The notes below the pieces were generated by a model that saw only the letters and a list, made by a program, of their open reading frames with translations, was not told the origin of the DNA and ran no database searches. This document shows, in pieces, positions 8,052-18,755 of a DNA stretch of 64,000 nucleotides. The first letter of the stretch is position 1. Each line of letters opens with the position of its first letter. This DNA is from Alkanindiges illinoisensis (GTDB lineage: Bacteria; Pseudomonadota; Gammaproteobacteria; Pseudomonadales; Moraxellaceae), in assembly GCF_004377485.1 (NCBI RefSeq), contig NZ_SNTY01000010.1, positions 1 through 64,000 of the forward strand, given 5' to 3'. Both the position numbers and the translations under genes were made by a program.

Positions 8052-10064
8052 TCAGTATTGAACAGGTATTTTTCCCATACGCTGTGCAATGGTTTGGTTG
8101 TTTCTGCCAAAGATCAACCCGTAGTAGGTGGCATTGGTCATGACATTCTTGACGTAATCCCGGGTTTCCAGCAGCGGAATGCTTTCCGTGTACTGGTCGG
8201 CCTCTAGCGGCATATCAGTAGGTTGCCAGCGTCTGGCCCGGTTTGGCCCGGCATTGTAGCCTGCTGTCGCCAGTACAGGCTGATTGCTTAACTCCCCATG
8301 AATATGGCTCAGGTAAAACGTGCCATAACGGATGTTGGTTTGCATATTGGATAACGCGGCGCTGCTATAACTTTCACCCAGTTGCCGGGCTACCCATTTT
8401 GCCGTATCCGGCATAATCTGCATTAAACCACCCGCACCCACATGCGAACGTGCCGCCAGCACAAAACGGCTTTCCTGCCGGATCAAGCCATAGACCCAGG
8501 CCGGATCAATACCGACATTACTGCTGTGCTGAATCACCTGATCACGAAAAGGCGTCAGAAACTGCAGGTCATAATTGTGCAGCTTGGTGGTTCGCTCCGC
8601 CGCATAAATGGCCCGGTCATACCAGCCCATGCTATTGGCACGACTAGCTGCTGCCAGAATCATGCCATCATCGTGTTTTAGATAGGCCTGTCTTACGGCC
8701 CAGTTCCATTCACGGTTGCTATAGCTGGCTGAGGCGTTGATATTATAGAGCGCAAAGGCGCGCTGGAAATGCACATCGCCACCAAGACGCTGGAAGTCCT
8801 GTGTGGTGGGATTGTAGGAGGTGCCCAATTTTGTCAATGATTGACCCAGACGATCCCGGGCCAGCAAGCCATAGTAATCATCTTCCAGCGCCAGATTGGT
8901 ATAAAACGCGCGGGCTGCAGCTTTGCCCTGTCCCTGAGTGCCTGGATCGCCGCCGCGCTGTTCGCTGGCACGCGCAAACCAGTATTGCCACATGCGCTCC
9001 TGCTGCAAGGGCAGACTCATACTATCCACAGCACGCAGTACAGCATTCCACTGGCCAAAGCGGATGGCTTGCCTGCCATAGCTTTCAGCTTCCTCATCAC
9101 TAAACGGATAACCATAGCTTTGGTCAAACCAGCCAACCGACTGGGCATTAAAGCCATTTTGCATGACTGAATTAGCAGCTTTATAAGCCACAATCCGGTA
9201 AGCATATCGCATAACATCCTGTGGCAGGCGCGAACGATTTTGATTAATCTGGCCTGCCGCCATATCGACCGAGCTGTCAGCCAGCCGCGCTATGGCAAAC
9301 AAGAATTTGGCCTGATCAGCGCTACTGGCTAGCGGCGCATTTTGCAAATAATTAAACGCATTGCTTGCAATATAATTCAGTTCTGCAAAATCCAATGCAA
9401 TGCCTAGACCCTGCGCCACCTGTACGGCACTGCCCAGCTCGCCTGCCCGCAGCATGGTCCATAGACGCTGCTGACGGTCCTGCGCACTCTTTAAAGGGCT
9501 GCTCACCATCAGGCGTGCCAGTCCGGCACAGGCTTCTGGCTGCTTGTTGGTTCTAAGCCATACCCGGTTAAATTCTGAAAATACCAGCGGGTCACCTGCC
9601 ATAGCCTGTACCTGACCAATGGCGCAGCTTTCTGCTTCATCGGCATTAGTAACATAAGACAATAAAGGCCGCGCACTGGCAAAGTCCCCTGCCTGCACCT
9701 TGGCTTCAATATAGTCGGCGGCCAGTTTTTCTGACATGGCAGAATTCGGATAGCGCGTTACAAAGGATAAAATCGCTTGCGGGCTTTGAGTAGACAGTTC
9801 ACTGTTCAGCTTCCAGTATTCTGGATAATAGCCCAGTACACTGTCCTGCATGGAAGCCTGATAATTGTCCAGCATGCTGATATTGTCATTATTGGCAGCC
9901 ATTAACGCCTGATTAAAATCACTGTCAGCTGCCTGTGCCTGCACAATGCCCAGACTGATTGCACAAAGTCCGACTTTCACCACCCATGCTGCTTTGCTTT
10001 TTAATTTTTCTTTCACTGTAGACACATAAACCTCTGGAAAATCAGGACTTATCAATTCTGCCAT
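8052..10064 (-). CDS. slt: Soluble lytic murein transglycosylase
   Basis: Cleaves peptidoglycan glycan strands to form 1,6-anhydro-muropeptides in the periplasm. At 670 residues it is slightly longer than E. coli Slt70. The large helical superhelix occupies the first 480 or so residues. The lysozyme-like domain follows with YGLIRQESRF (catalytic Glu), SHVGAGGLMQIMPDTA and the later TAGYNAGPNRARRW. A signal peptide (VKVGLCAISLGIVQAQA) starts about 15 residues after the ATG, so a GTG at codon 18 is an alternative start. AAGG precedes the ATG. It is transcribed away from miaB. Confidence 0.92.
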   Translation of the reverse strand: MAELISPDFPEVYVSTVKEKLKSKAAWVVKVGLCAISLGIVQAQAADSDFNQALMAANNDNISMLDNYQASMQDSVLGYYPEYWKLNSELSTQSPQAILSFVTRYPNSAMSEKLAADYIEAKVQAGDFASARPLLSYVTNADEAESCAIGQVQAMAGDPLVFSEFNRVWLRTNKQPEACAGLARLMVSSPLKSAQDRQQRLWTMLRAGELGSAVQVAQGLGIALDFAELNYIASNAFNYLQNAPLASSADQAKFLFAIARLADSSVDMAAGQINQNRSRLPQDVMRYAYRIVAYKAANSVMQNGFNAQSVGWFDQSYGYPFSDEEAESYGRQAIRFGQWNAVLRAVDSMSLPLQQERMWQYWFARASEQRGGDPGTQGQGKAAARAFYTNLALEDDYYGLLARDRLGQSLTKLGTSYNPTTQDFQRLGGDVHFQRAFALYNINASASYSNREWNWAVRQAYLKHDDGMILAAASRANSMGWYDRAIYAAERTTKLHNYDLQFLTPFRDQVIQHSSNVGIDPAWVYGLIRQESRFVLAARSHVGAGGLMQIMPDTAKWVARQLGESYSSAALSNMQTNIRYGTFYLSHIHGELSNQPVLATAGYNAGPNRARRWQPTDMPLEADQYTESIPLLETRDYVKNVMTNATYYGLIFGRNNQTIAQRMGKIPVQY

Positions 10065-10381
10065 AGTTTCAACCTTAATTTATGCGATAAGTTATGTGCT
10101 GCTGCCCAACAATTGTGCCAGCTTAATTCTAAAAGGCGTGAACCTCTGACAACAGTGAGCTTGTGTAACGTGCTGGCTAATAAATCAGGCGTTCTTAACA
10201 TTTCATCCCTTCACAGCATTGCAGCAACGGGCTGTCCTTTTTGTAAACACTGAATTTCTATCCGACAAACCCATGTTATTTGAGTGGCAAAATGCTAGAA
10301 TTGCGCGTTTTATAGCTTGATACGCCTGTTCACCGTACACGGCCTGTGCTGGCCCTGCCATTGTGAACCCAAGGAGCATTC
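10065..10381. other. Divergent intergenic region between slt and miaB
   Basis: This 317-nt region holds the promoters of both genes. A TAGAAT word near 10293 could be a -10 for miaB, but I see no good -35 at the right distance. No hairpin of note, RNA gene or small ORF was found. Confidence 0.4.
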
Positions 10382-11833
10382 ATGACGGTTCAAACCTTCG
10401 TCCCCTCAATATCCCGTGCAACAGAAATTGCCAGCAGCCAGCCTGATCTGGCCCGGACTGATGTGCCTGTTAAACGTCTTTATATTGAAACACAAGGCTG
10501 TCAGATGAATGAGTATGACAGTAGCCGCATGGCTGACCTGCTGGGTGATTCACACGGGTATGTACTCACCAGTGATCCCGGTGAAGCCGATGTGCTGCTG
10601 ATGAATACCTGCTCCATTCGGGAAAAAGCACAGGAAAAAGTATTTAGTGAACTGGGCCGCTGGCGCAAGTTCAAGGAAGCCAACCCCAATGTCATTATTG
10701 GTGTTGGCGGCTGCGTGGCCTCGCAGGAAGGTGAAGTGATCCAGAAACGGGCCAGCTATGTGGATATGGTATTTGGCCCGCAAACCCTGCATCGCTTGCC
10801 GCAACTACTCGACCAGCATCAGGAAAACAAGGCTGCGCCCAAAAGCCAGAAAATTAGCCTGATTGATATTTCCTTTCCAGATATTGAAAAGTTTGATTTC
10901 CTGCCCGAACCAAAGGTAGATGGCTACAAGGCTTTTGTATCCATTATGGAAGGCTGCTCCAAGTACTGTTCGTTTTGCGTGGTGCCGTATACCCGTGGTG
11001 AGGAAGTTTCCCGCCCGCTGGATGATGTGCTGGCCGAAATTGTGAGTCTGACAGAACAGGGCGTGCGTGAAGTCACTTTGCTGGGCCAGAACGTGAATGG
11101 CTATCGCGGGGAAACCTTTGATGGCGATATTTGCAACTTTGCCCAGTTGCTGCGTCTGGTCAGTGAGATTCCGGGCATTGGCCGGATTCGCTATACCACC
11201 AGTCATCCGCTGGAATTTTCTGATGACCTGATTGCTGCCTATGCCGACCTGCCACAACTGGTATCACACTTGCATTTGCCGGTTCAAAGTGGCTCCAATG
11301 CGGTGCTGGCTGCCATGAAGCGCAACCATACCATTGATGTATATATCGACAAGATTGCACGCCTGCGTCAGGTTCGCCCGGACATGCACTTGTCCAGTGA
11401 CTTTATTATTGGCTTTCCGGGTGAAGGCGATACAGAGTTTGCCGAGACGCTGCAATTTATCAAAGATCTGGATTTCGACCATTCCTATAGCTTTATTTAC
11501 TCCAAGCGACCAGGAACACCGGCGTCTGAATTGCCAGATGACACACCTGAAGATGTCAAAAAAGTACGCTTGTCACAGGTTAAGGATGTGATCAAGCGTT
11601 CCAGCATCGACAAAACCAATGCCATGCTGGGGCAAACCGTGCGTGTGCTGATTGAAAAACCCTCGGATCGCCACCATGATATGCTGATTGGCAGCGCTGA
11701 CAATACCCGACTGGTTCAGTTTGTGGGTGACAGTAGCTGGATTGGCCGCTTTGCCGAAATCAAAATCACCCAAATCAGAAGCATGAATCTGGTGGAAGGT
11801 GAGCTGTTGAATCTTGAGGCACTGAGCAGCTAA
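10382..11833 (+). CDS. miaB: tRNA-2-methylthio-N6-dimethylallyladenosine synthase
   Basis: Radical SAM methylthiotransferase that converts i6A37 to ms2i6A37 in tRNA. The 483-residue protein has the UPF0004 N-terminal domain ([17 protein letters not shown] and GGCVA, three cysteines for the auxiliary cluster), the radical SAM motif CSKYCSFC at about residues 191-198, and a C-terminal TRAM domain. The N-terminus carries about 30 extra residues before KRLYIETQG, and AAGGAG precedes the ATG. It is first in the conserved miaB-phoH-ybeY block. Confidence 0.97.
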   Translation: MTVQTFVPSISRATEIASSQPDLARTDVPVKRLYIETQGCQMNEYDSSRMADLLGDSHGYVLTSDPGEADVLLMNTCSIREKAQEKVFSELGRWRKFKEANPNVIIGVGGCVASQEGEVIQKRASYVDMVFGPQTLHRLPQLLDQHQENKAAPKSQKISLIDISFPDIEKFDFLPEPKVDGYKAFVSIMEGCSKYCSFCVVPYTRGEEVSRPLDDVLAEIVSLTEQGVREVTLLGQNVNGYRGETFDGDICNFAQLLRLVSEIPGIGRIRYTTSHPLEFSDDLIAAYADLPQLVSHLHLPVQSGSNAVLAAMKRNHTIDVYIDKIARLRQVRPDMHLSSDFIIGFPGEGDTEFAETLQFIKDLDFDHSYSFIYSKRPGTPASELPDDTPEDVKKVRLSQVKDVIKRSSIDKTNAMLGQTVRVLIEKPSDRHHDMLIGSADNTRLVQFVGDSSWIGRFAEIKITQIRSMNLVEGELLNLEALSS

Positions 11834-11911
11834 TGCGTGACTCGTGAACTGCTTGACCTTTGAAAGCAGGCTATCGTAAGCTCAAGTGGCTTACTTCTCT
11901 AAAAAGGAATT

Positions 11912-12997
11912 ATGTTGACAGCATCTATTCGTCGTACTATTGAATTTTCCGGCGTGACGCTGGAACGCTTAAAATCCATGCTGGGTGCCTATAATGCTCA
12001 CCTGAAGCTGATTGAACAACGTCTTGATGTGAAAATTGCCCAGCGTGGTGATTTGTTTATTGTTGATGGTGAACTTGAAGCCGTAGAACGTGCTGAAGTA
12101 CTGCTGCAACGCCTTTATGAAGAATCGGCAGAAAACCGCGCCATTAGTCCCGACCAGTTGCACCTGTTAATTCAGGGCAGCCAGACTGAGCGTGACATTG
12201 AGCCGAATGAAGAAGCCTCATTTCAGGTTTATCTGCAAACCCGCAAAGGCAAGATCATGCCGCGTGGGGCCAACCAGCGCCGCTATGTACAACGCATTCT
12301 GCAAAGTGACATTTCCTTTGGGATTGGCCCGGCAGGTACGGGTAAAACCTATCTGGCCGTTGCTGCTGCCGTGGACATGCTGGAACGTAACGAAATCCAG
12401 CGTATTCTACTGGTGCGTCCTGCGGTGGAAGCTGGTGAAAAGCTGGGTTTCCTGCCCGGTGACCTGACCCAGAAAATTGATCCGTACTTGCGTCCGCTGT
12501 ATGACGCCTTGTATGAAATGCTGGGTTTTGAGAAAGTCGCCAAGCTGATTGAGCGTCAGGTGATTGAAGTTGCACCGCTGGCCTATATGCGTGGCCGTAC
12601 CTTAAATCACTCGTTTGTGATTCTGGATGAAGCGCAAAACACCACCCCTGAACAAATGAAAATGTTCCTGACCCGTCTGGGCTTTGGTTCGCGTGCAGTC
12701 ATCACTGGCGACATCACGCAGGTGGATTTGCCGCGTGGCCAGCAATCTGGTTTGGCACATGCCCTGAAAGTGCTGGAAGGCATTGATGAAATTCACATTA
12801 CCCGCTTTCATTCCCGTGATGTGGTACGTCATCAGCTGGTGCAAAAAATTGTTGAAGCCTATGAAGGTTTTGACGATCAGCAGCAGAAGCTTTCGATGGA
12901 AGCAAAACGTGCCAGACAGGCTCGTCAGCAGGAAGCCATTTTATCCAATGATCTGGCGGCTGATTCCCAGCATGAAGCGCAATTGAGTGAGGATTAA
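11912..12997 (+). CDS. ybeZ: PhoH-family ATPase (YbeZ)
   Basis: A 361-residue PhoH-like nucleoside triphosphatase. An N-terminal region of about 110 residues is followed by the ATPase core with Walker A GPAGTGKT (about 140-147) and Walker B FVILDEAQN. The charged C-terminus (KRARQARQQE and an acidic tail) is variable. YbeZ is linked to YbeY in ribosome and rRNA metabolism; the exact reaction is not settled. It lies 78 nt after miaB on the same strand, with AAGGA before the ATG. Confidence 0.93.
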   Translation: MLTASIRRTIEFSGVTLERLKSMLGAYNAHLKLIEQRLDVKIAQRGDLFIVDGELEAVERAEVLLQRLYEESAENRAISPDQLHLLIQGSQTERDIEPNEEASFQVYLQTRKGKIMPRGANQRRYVQRILQSDISFGIGPAGTGKTYLAVAAAVDMLERNEIQRILLVRPAVEAGEKLGFLPGDLTQKIDPYLRPLYDALYEMLGFEKVAKLIERQVIEVAPLAYMRGRTLNHSFVILDEAQNTTPEQMKMFLTRLGFGSRAVITGDITQVDLPRGQQSGLAHALKVLEGIDEIHITRFHSRDVVRHQLVQKIVEAYEGFDDQQQKLSMEAKRARQARQQEAILSNDLAADSQHEAQLSED

Positions 12998-13090
12998 GAA
13001 TCCTCACTGCGCTGCAAGACCCTTGCGACCTATAGGTCTCATATGCTTGAGGTAGTGAGGAATAAACGCTGATTAATAATCACCGTCGGA

Positions 13091-13172
13091 ACGCAAGATA
13101 AAAAGCTCTGCTTGAAATGCCCGATTAAGTGATGATTCTTGCAGGGCAGTGTCTTTTACTTCACTGCCCTGC
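13091..13172. repeat. Intergenic structured region between ybeZ and ybeY
   Basis: The 233-nt space holds the word AAGCTCTGCTT (13104-13114), related to words at 27.86, 27.95 and 47.93 kb. It also holds a perfect 11-bp hairpin, GCAGGGCAGTG / CACTGCCCTGC, at 13141-13172 with a 10-nt loop. No T-run follows the hairpin, so readthrough into ybeY is plausible. A weaker CCTCACT / AGTGAGG pair precedes it at 13005-13061. Confidence 0.5.
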
Positions 13173-13230
13173 CCAATTGAAAATCATGTTTAATAACTAT
13201 TCTTTTTCAAACCATATTTAAGAGATACCG

Positions 13231-13719
13231 GTGAACCAGCGCTTAATAAAACTTGGCCTGCAAAATGCCTACCGTTCGCCTGAATTGCTGGTCAAGCGGG
13301 CGGTAGTGATTAAATATGTGGCACAAACCCTGACGGCTATTGATTTTGAGCAGCCTTGTGACATTGGCATCCGTCTGGTGGACAATTCTGAGAGCCAGTC
13401 ACTAAACCTGCATTATCGCCACAAAGACAAACCCACCAATGTATTGTCCTTTCCTAGTGAATTGCCAGAAGAGATCCTGCCAATGCTGGATCAGGTGCCG
13501 CTGGGTGATCTGGTCATTTGTATTCCAGTGGTTTTGCAAGAAGCGGCTGAACAGCACAAAACGCCTGAAGCGCATTTTGCCCATATGGTGGTGCATGGCA
13601 CCTTGCACCTGATGGGCTATGACCATGAACTGGGTGCAGAAGAAGCTGCTGAAATGGAAGGGCTGGAAATTCAGGTATTACAACAACTGGGTTTTGGCAA
13701 TCCCTATGAAATGGAATAA
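13231..13719 (+). CDS. ybeY: Endoribonuclease YbeY, rRNA maturation factor
   Basis: Metal-dependent endoribonuclease needed for 16S rRNA 3' end maturation and ribosome quality control. The 162-residue protein has the zinc motif H-x3-H-x5-H within [16 protein letters not shown] (about residues 118-132) and the substrate region NVLSFPSE. It begins with GTG at 13231, preceded by AAGAGAT. ybeY ends the miaB-ybeZ-ybeY block; corC and lnt, which follow it in E. coli, are not here. Confidence 0.95.
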   Translation: MNQRLIKLGLQNAYRSPELLVKRAVVIKYVAQTLTAIDFEQPCDIGIRLVDNSESQSLNLHYRHKDKPTNVLSFPSELPEEILPMLDQVPLGDLVICIPVVLQEAAEQHKTPEAHFAHMVVHGTLHLMGYDHELGAEEAAEMEGLEIQVLQQLGFGNPYEME

Positions 13720-13780
13720 CAGGCCTAAACTCACTTTCAATTGATTTTATTTTTAAAGCTTTAGTTGTTCTGCCCGTCAA

Positions 13781-14671
13781 TTACTGGTCAATTTGCAGCT
13801 CATCCATATTTTCAGAAAAGCGCCAGGTTCTGATAATTCGTAGCTCAGTATAATCCTTCATTTTTTTCTCAAACGGGCCAAACGGTGCAGCCTGACGCAC
13901 CGAATCCTTGGCAGCCTCATCGAGAATATGATAGCCAGAACCCTGCAACAGGCGGATGGCACGAATATGACCATTCGGCATTAAAATCACCATCAATTGC
14001 ACTTCACCATGCAAATGCTGGGCGCGTGCTTCCAGTGGATAATGCTTATTGCCCAGTTGCTCTACTTTCTGGGTGAACCTGGTCATATACAGTGCCGTAT
14101 CGTCCGCGCGCGCCGACACACTATCAACCGTATGCACATTGGTTTTGTGGGTATATTCCTGCTTGCGCTTGGCATATTGTGCTTCCAGCGAGGCAATCAT
14201 GGCCAGTTGCGCTATATCCGGGCTACTGGACACGCGGGTTTGCGCTTCCTGCTCGCGCTCAAGATTACGGGTCTGCTTTTGCCAGCTTAAGGTCGTGACC
14301 AGCACTTGTTCTGATGCTGCACGTGCCTGACTTTGTTTCTCGGTTTGCAATGCCAGTTGTTCAGCCACTTCCTGCTGATCAACAGGTGCAGCCTGCTGAT
14401 CCGGACTGGTCATCCGATGGATATTGCGCAACACGCCTGCACCCTGCTGGTCAGCCTGTGCAATAAAATCAGCATCAGTGACTTTTTGTGGACTTAAATG
14501 CACCGCAATGGCAATGTCCTGCATGGCAGCCTTGGGTGGATTGGGGGCAACAAAGGTAGTGGCCAGCAGTGCCACATGCAACAGGCAGGCTACCACCACT
14601 GCACCCTGCAACAGGCGATCCTGGGCAAAACTTGCCGGGCCAATATGGCGCGCTATACCCTGTTTTGTCAT
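13781..14671 (-). CDS. TonB-family energy transducer
   Basis: A 296-residue inner-membrane protein with one N-terminal membrane segment (AVVVACLLHVALLATTF, about residues 24-40), a long glutamine- and alanine-rich coiled stretch through the periplasm, and a C-terminal TonB domain (HYPLEARAQHLHGEVQLMVIL ... GSGYHILDEAAKDSVRQAAP) at about 210-285. It would couple the proton gradient to outer-membrane transport or act as a paralogous TonB. No exbB/exbD is adjacent. The proline-rich segment of classical TonB is lacking. It is divergent from the gene at 14939. Confidence 0.85.
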   Translation of the reverse strand: MTKQGIARHIGPASFAQDRLLQGAVVVACLLHVALLATTFVAPNPPKAAMQDIAIAVHLSPQKVTDADFIAQADQQGAGVLRNIHRMTSPDQQAAPVDQQEVAEQLALQTEKQSQARAASEQVLVTTLSWQKQTRNLEREQEAQTRVSSSPDIAQLAMIASLEAQYAKRKQEYTHKTNVHTVDSVSARADDTALYMTRFTQKVEQLGNKHYPLEARAQHLHGEVQLMVILMPNGHIRAIRLLQGSGYHILDEAAKDSVRQAAPFGPFEKKMKDYTELRIIRTWRFSENMDELQIDQ

Positions 14672-14938
14672 GCTGCTAAAAGTCCTGTTACTTCCCTGTT
14701 AAGGCATGATTGCCTGCGTTATACACGGCGTATCAATGTCGTCTATATGCCCTGATTGTTCAAATAAAGCCCAGAGTGCCTGTTCCGGTTTCATTTTTAT
14801 AACCATCACATGTAAAATAAAGCAGTAACTGTGATAATTTGGATACATTCAAGGATTTATATCTGCACGCAGTGAGCCAGCATTGTAGACAAACCATGCT
14901 GTGCAATCAATGTGATCAAGCCAATGAGAAACTAGGAT

Positions 14939-15646
14939 ATGCAACGCGTTTTCAAGAAAATTGCACAAAACATTAGAGGCTTTTATCACAAGGCAGAAGA
15001 TTTAATTGAGGAAGAACGTGAATTACCCCTATCGCAAAACCTGCTCAATGCCACCATTCAAAAGTATGTAACCGACAATGTAGAAGCGCTCAAAGACCTG
15101 CATGCCGATATTTATGATGACTGGTGTCGCCTGTACGCCACATTGGATTATAAGGGCATTTACACCACCCTTTCAGTTGATTTGCGTCTGGTACAAATGC
15201 AGCTGGACAAAGACATTCAGCAGTTGGTGTTTGAGCAAATCAGTGAAACGCAGGTGATTAGCGCCAGTTTTAGCAGTGCATTCAAAAGAATTGCCTTTAA
15301 CATTGCAGTCTATGTATTCCAGCGCATTTTGCATAAAGACCCGTTAGGCCTCATTCTGGAAAAGCTGGATGTGATTGAAATCAAGCATGATTTGCTATAT
15401 CTAGGCTTGAACAAATATCTGGAAAAATCGGACAAGGTGATCCGTACCTTAAACAAGATTCATGTCAATCATGCCATTTTGCGCGAAGGGCAATTTGTAT
15501 TGAAAGCCAACCTGAATTTGCCGGGTATTTTCCGGCGTGATCCACAGCGTAATACCCTGATTCTGGATCTTGATGGGGATGGCGATGACGACGGCTTGCA
15601 GGAAATTGACTCTGCCATTGACCCAAAACCCAGCGACTTTAAATAG
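14939..15646 (+). CDS. Conserved hypothetical protein with acidic DxDxDG tail
   Basis: A 235-residue protein with no assigned function. It is mostly helical and amphipathic, with a weak hydrophobic patch near FNIAVYVFQRIL but no clear membrane segment or signal peptide. Near the C-terminus a cluster DLDGDGDDDG (about residues 214-223) looks like a calcium-binding loop of EF-hand or dockerin type, present once. It stands between two divergently or separately transcribed genes. The start is the ATG at 14939; no strong ribosome binding site is seen. Function not inferred. Confidence 0.6.
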   Translation: MQRVFKKIAQNIRGFYHKAEDLIEEERELPLSQNLLNATIQKYVTDNVEALKDLHADIYDDWCRLYATLDYKGIYTTLSVDLRLVQMQLDKDIQQLVFEQISETQVISASFSSAFKRIAFNIAVYVFQRILHKDPLGLILEKLDVIEIKHDLLYLGLNKYLEKSDKVIRTLNKIHVNHAILREGQFVLKANLNLPGIFRRDPQRNTLILDLDGDGDDDGLQEIDSAIDPKPSDFK

Positions 15647-15930
15647 GGTTTTATGTTCATGGCGGGGAATTTAAGCGCTTACTGTATCGTTTTGTTCTAC
15701 TAAAACTAACAATAGCTTTGTTTAATTTATCTACACTTGAATTGTGAATCCTACATATATTCATCTTATTTTCGTGAATTGGTTAAAATTTTAAGCGTTA
15801 GACTTGCTCCCCTGTTGTTCTCCCTTGTGGTTTAGCAATTTACCCTCATCTATGTGTAGACTGAACATAAGCAAACCTAGCTGTAGCCTTAAGGGTTATA
15901 GCGCATGAGATCGCAGAGGTGATGATAACA

Positions 15931-16641
15931 ATGACTGGTTTTAAACAGATGCTGACTAAAATTTCCTGCAAAACCATTTTGGCAACAGCGCTGGCATCTA
16001 TCACGCTGAGCAGTGCCTATGCAGTAGTTCCATTTACTGCAACCTATAGTTTTAATCTGGATAACAAGGCATCTGGTACTGCGGTGCGCAAACTGTCCCG
16101 GCAAGGCAACCAGTGGGTATATAACTTCGATGCCCGTGTGCCTGTCATTGCGACTGCCAGCGAAAAAAGTGTATTTAGCCTGAGTAATCATCAGGTAGTG
16201 TCCCAGCATTACCAGCGCCAGTACAAAATTCTGGTTCATAACCAGCAAACCAGCCTCGACTTCAACAATGCCAGCAAAAGCATTCAGGTTAAGCGTGACC
16301 AGAAAAGTAGTCAGTTGCCGTGGCAGGCAGGCGTGCTGGATGACCTGAATGTGGAAATCCAGCTGCGTGAAGACCTAAAAAAAGGCGGCCTGAAATCCAC
16401 TTACCTGATTGCAGATCAAAAAGACATTACGCCACGCCAGTTTGTTAATGAAGGCTCGGTGAAAGTGAATACGCCCAATGGTAGTTACGATGCGGTCAAG
16501 GTTCGCATTAACCATCAGAAAAAGGATAAAAGTACCGTATTCTGGCTGGCGCCAAGTCTGGACTACTTACCTGTGAAAGTTACCCATAATGATGATGGCA
16601 GCGTGTATACCTTAAACCTGACTAACTACAAGCCATCCTAA
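15931..16641 (+). CDS. DUF3108 domain protein, exported
   Basis: A 236-residue protein of the DUF3108 family with a signal peptide (about residues 1-30, hydrophobic stretch ILATALASITLSSAYA). The family is mostly beta-strand and envelope-associated, of unknown function. Visible landmarks are ATYSFNLDNKASGTA at the mature N-terminus and KVRINHQKKD, FWLAPSLDYLPVKV near the end. GAGGT lies ten bases before the ATG at 15931; upstream GTG and ATG codons in the same frame are less well placed. A good terminator follows. Confidence 0.8.
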   Translation: MTGFKQMLTKISCKTILATALASITLSSAYAVVPFTATYSFNLDNKASGTAVRKLSRQGNQWVYNFDARVPVIATASEKSVFSLSNHQVVSQHYQRQYKILVHNQQTSLDFNNASKSIQVKRDQKSSQLPWQAGVLDDLNVEIQLREDLKKGGLKSTYLIADQKDITPRQFVNEGSVKVNTPNGSYDAVKVRINHQKKDKSTVFWLAPSLDYLPVKVTHNDDGSVYTLNLTNYKPS

Positions 16642-16668
16642 CCAATGTTTTAGTACAGGCTAACAAGT

Positions 16669-16705
16669 AAATCCCCGGGAATTAATATTTCCGGGGATTT
16701 TTCTT
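16669..16705 (+). terminator. Rho-independent terminator after the DUF3108 gene
   Basis: Stem AATCCCCGG.A / T.CCGGGGATT with an AT-rich loop, followed by TTTTTCTTTT. It lies about 30 nt after the stop codon and may also serve wrbA from the other strand. Confidence 0.85.
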
Positions 16706-16751
16706 TTCATCATTGCTGATATTTTAAGCTCAGGTTATACCTGCACCACGC

Positions 16752-17432
<681 letters not shown>

Positions 17433-17502
17433 TTAACAATGTTAAGATTTTTCCAGTTCTGTTAAATCATAACCTGTAATGCAGGTGCAATTGGGGAAAT
17501 CC

Positions 17503-18747
17503 ATGCTAAAACTGCTGGAAAAATTACCGTTCTATCATAAGGAATGGTTTCAATTTTTACTGTTTGTGGTGGAGCGTTTTGAGGCCGATAAATGCCGCCA
17601 GCAGGCAGGTTCGCTCACCTACACTACCCTGTTTGCCGTGGTGCCCATGCTCACAGTGTTTCTGGTAATCATTTCATCAATCAAGGCACTGGCACCAGCG
17701 CGTGAACAGTTACAGCATTTTATTTACAGTAACCTGCTGCCACGTACTGGCGTTGCCGTCGAGCAGTACCTCAACAAATTTACTGAAACATCCAGCAACC
17801 TGACCGTGCTGGGGATTTTAATTTTGTTTGTGACGGCCATCCTCATGCTGAGCTCCATTGAGGACGCCTTTAACCACATCTGGCGCGTGAGCAAATCACG
17901 TGGCGGCATGATTGGCTTTATGCGCTACTGGACGATTATTTCCCTCGGCCCCATCCTGCTGGGCAGTGCCTTCGCGGTATCCTCAACTTTGGCTTCCATG
18001 AAGTTCCTGAGCAACAATATTGCTGGTTATGAGCTAAATGGGGAATTTTGGCTATGGTTAATTTCATTTGCTTTAACCTGGCTTGGCTTTAGCTTACTGT
18101 ACTGGACCATTCCCAACCGGCGTGTCCCTATTACCTCGGCTTTTATTGCTGGCCTGTTTAGCGCCTTGCTGTTTGAAGGATTGCGCCAGTCCTTTGGCCT
18201 GCTGATGAGCAATTTTACCAGCTATGAACTGGTATATGGCGCCTTTGCTGCCTTCCCAATTTTCCTGTTATGGATTTTCCTGTCATGGAATGTGATTTTG
18301 CTGGGCGTGGAAGTGAGCTATGCCATTACCGCATTTACTACCCGCACCGACATTAATCGCCATCCTGTATTGATTTTACTGGATATTATGGAGCTGTTTT
18401 ATCATCATCAAAAACTGGGGCTGGCGGTGAGCGATCAGGATGCCTTGTCGATCTTGGGTCGGGGCGAATTTGAAAATGAAACATCGTATCTGGAAATGCT
18501 GGAGGACAATAACCTGATCAAACGTACTGAAGAAGGTCATTACATGCTGTGCCGCGACCTGAATTCTATTGATTTCTGGTCATTTTATCGCACACTGAAC
18601 TATCCCTTACCCAAGCGTGAGGATCTGGGCCGTGTGCATCGTGATGATCGCTGGCTCAAGGTGATTGGCCCGCTATTTGTGCAATCTGATGACTATCTGG
18701 CAGCCAAACTGTCGATTCCCATGGCACGGATTTTTGATGCTGAATAA
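17503..18747 (+). CDS. YihY/BrkB-family inner-membrane protein
   Basis: A 414-residue protein of the YihY (formerly called ribonuclease BN) family, with about six membrane helices in residues 35-290 and a cytosolic C-terminal extension of about 120 residues. Family motifs visible are AGSLTYTTLFAVVPML at the start of the first helix, SSIEDAFNHIW, and WNVILLGVEVSYA. The ATG at 17503 has GGGGA seven bases upstream; an in-frame ATG eight codons earlier has no site. The old RNase assignment is known to be wrong for the family and is not used. Substrate unknown. Confidence 0.85.
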   Translation: MLKLLEKLPFYHKEWFQFLLFVVERFEADKCRQQAGSLTYTTLFAVVPMLTVFLVIISSIKALAPAREQLQHFIYSNLLPRTGVAVEQYLNKFTETSSNLTVLGILILFVTAILMLSSIEDAFNHIWRVSKSRGGMIGFMRYWTIISLGPILLGSAFAVSSTLASMKFLSNNIAGYELNGEFWLWLISFALTWLGFSLLYWTIPNRRVPITSAFIAGLFSALLFEGLRQSFGLLMSNFTSYELVYGAFAAFPIFLLWIFLSWNVILLGVEVSYAITAFTTRTDINRHPVLILLDIMELFYHHQKLGLAVSDQDALSILGRGEFENETSYLEMLEDNNLIKRTEEGHYMLCRDLNSIDFWSFYRTLNYPLPKREDLGRVHRDDRWLKVIGPLFVQSDDYLAAKLSIPMARIFDAE

Positions 18748-18755
18748 TCATTGTT

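Noticed and set aside
10805-11257. A 150-codon frame antisense to miaB
   Set aside because: Shadow of the radical SAM core of miaB; no independent coding sign.
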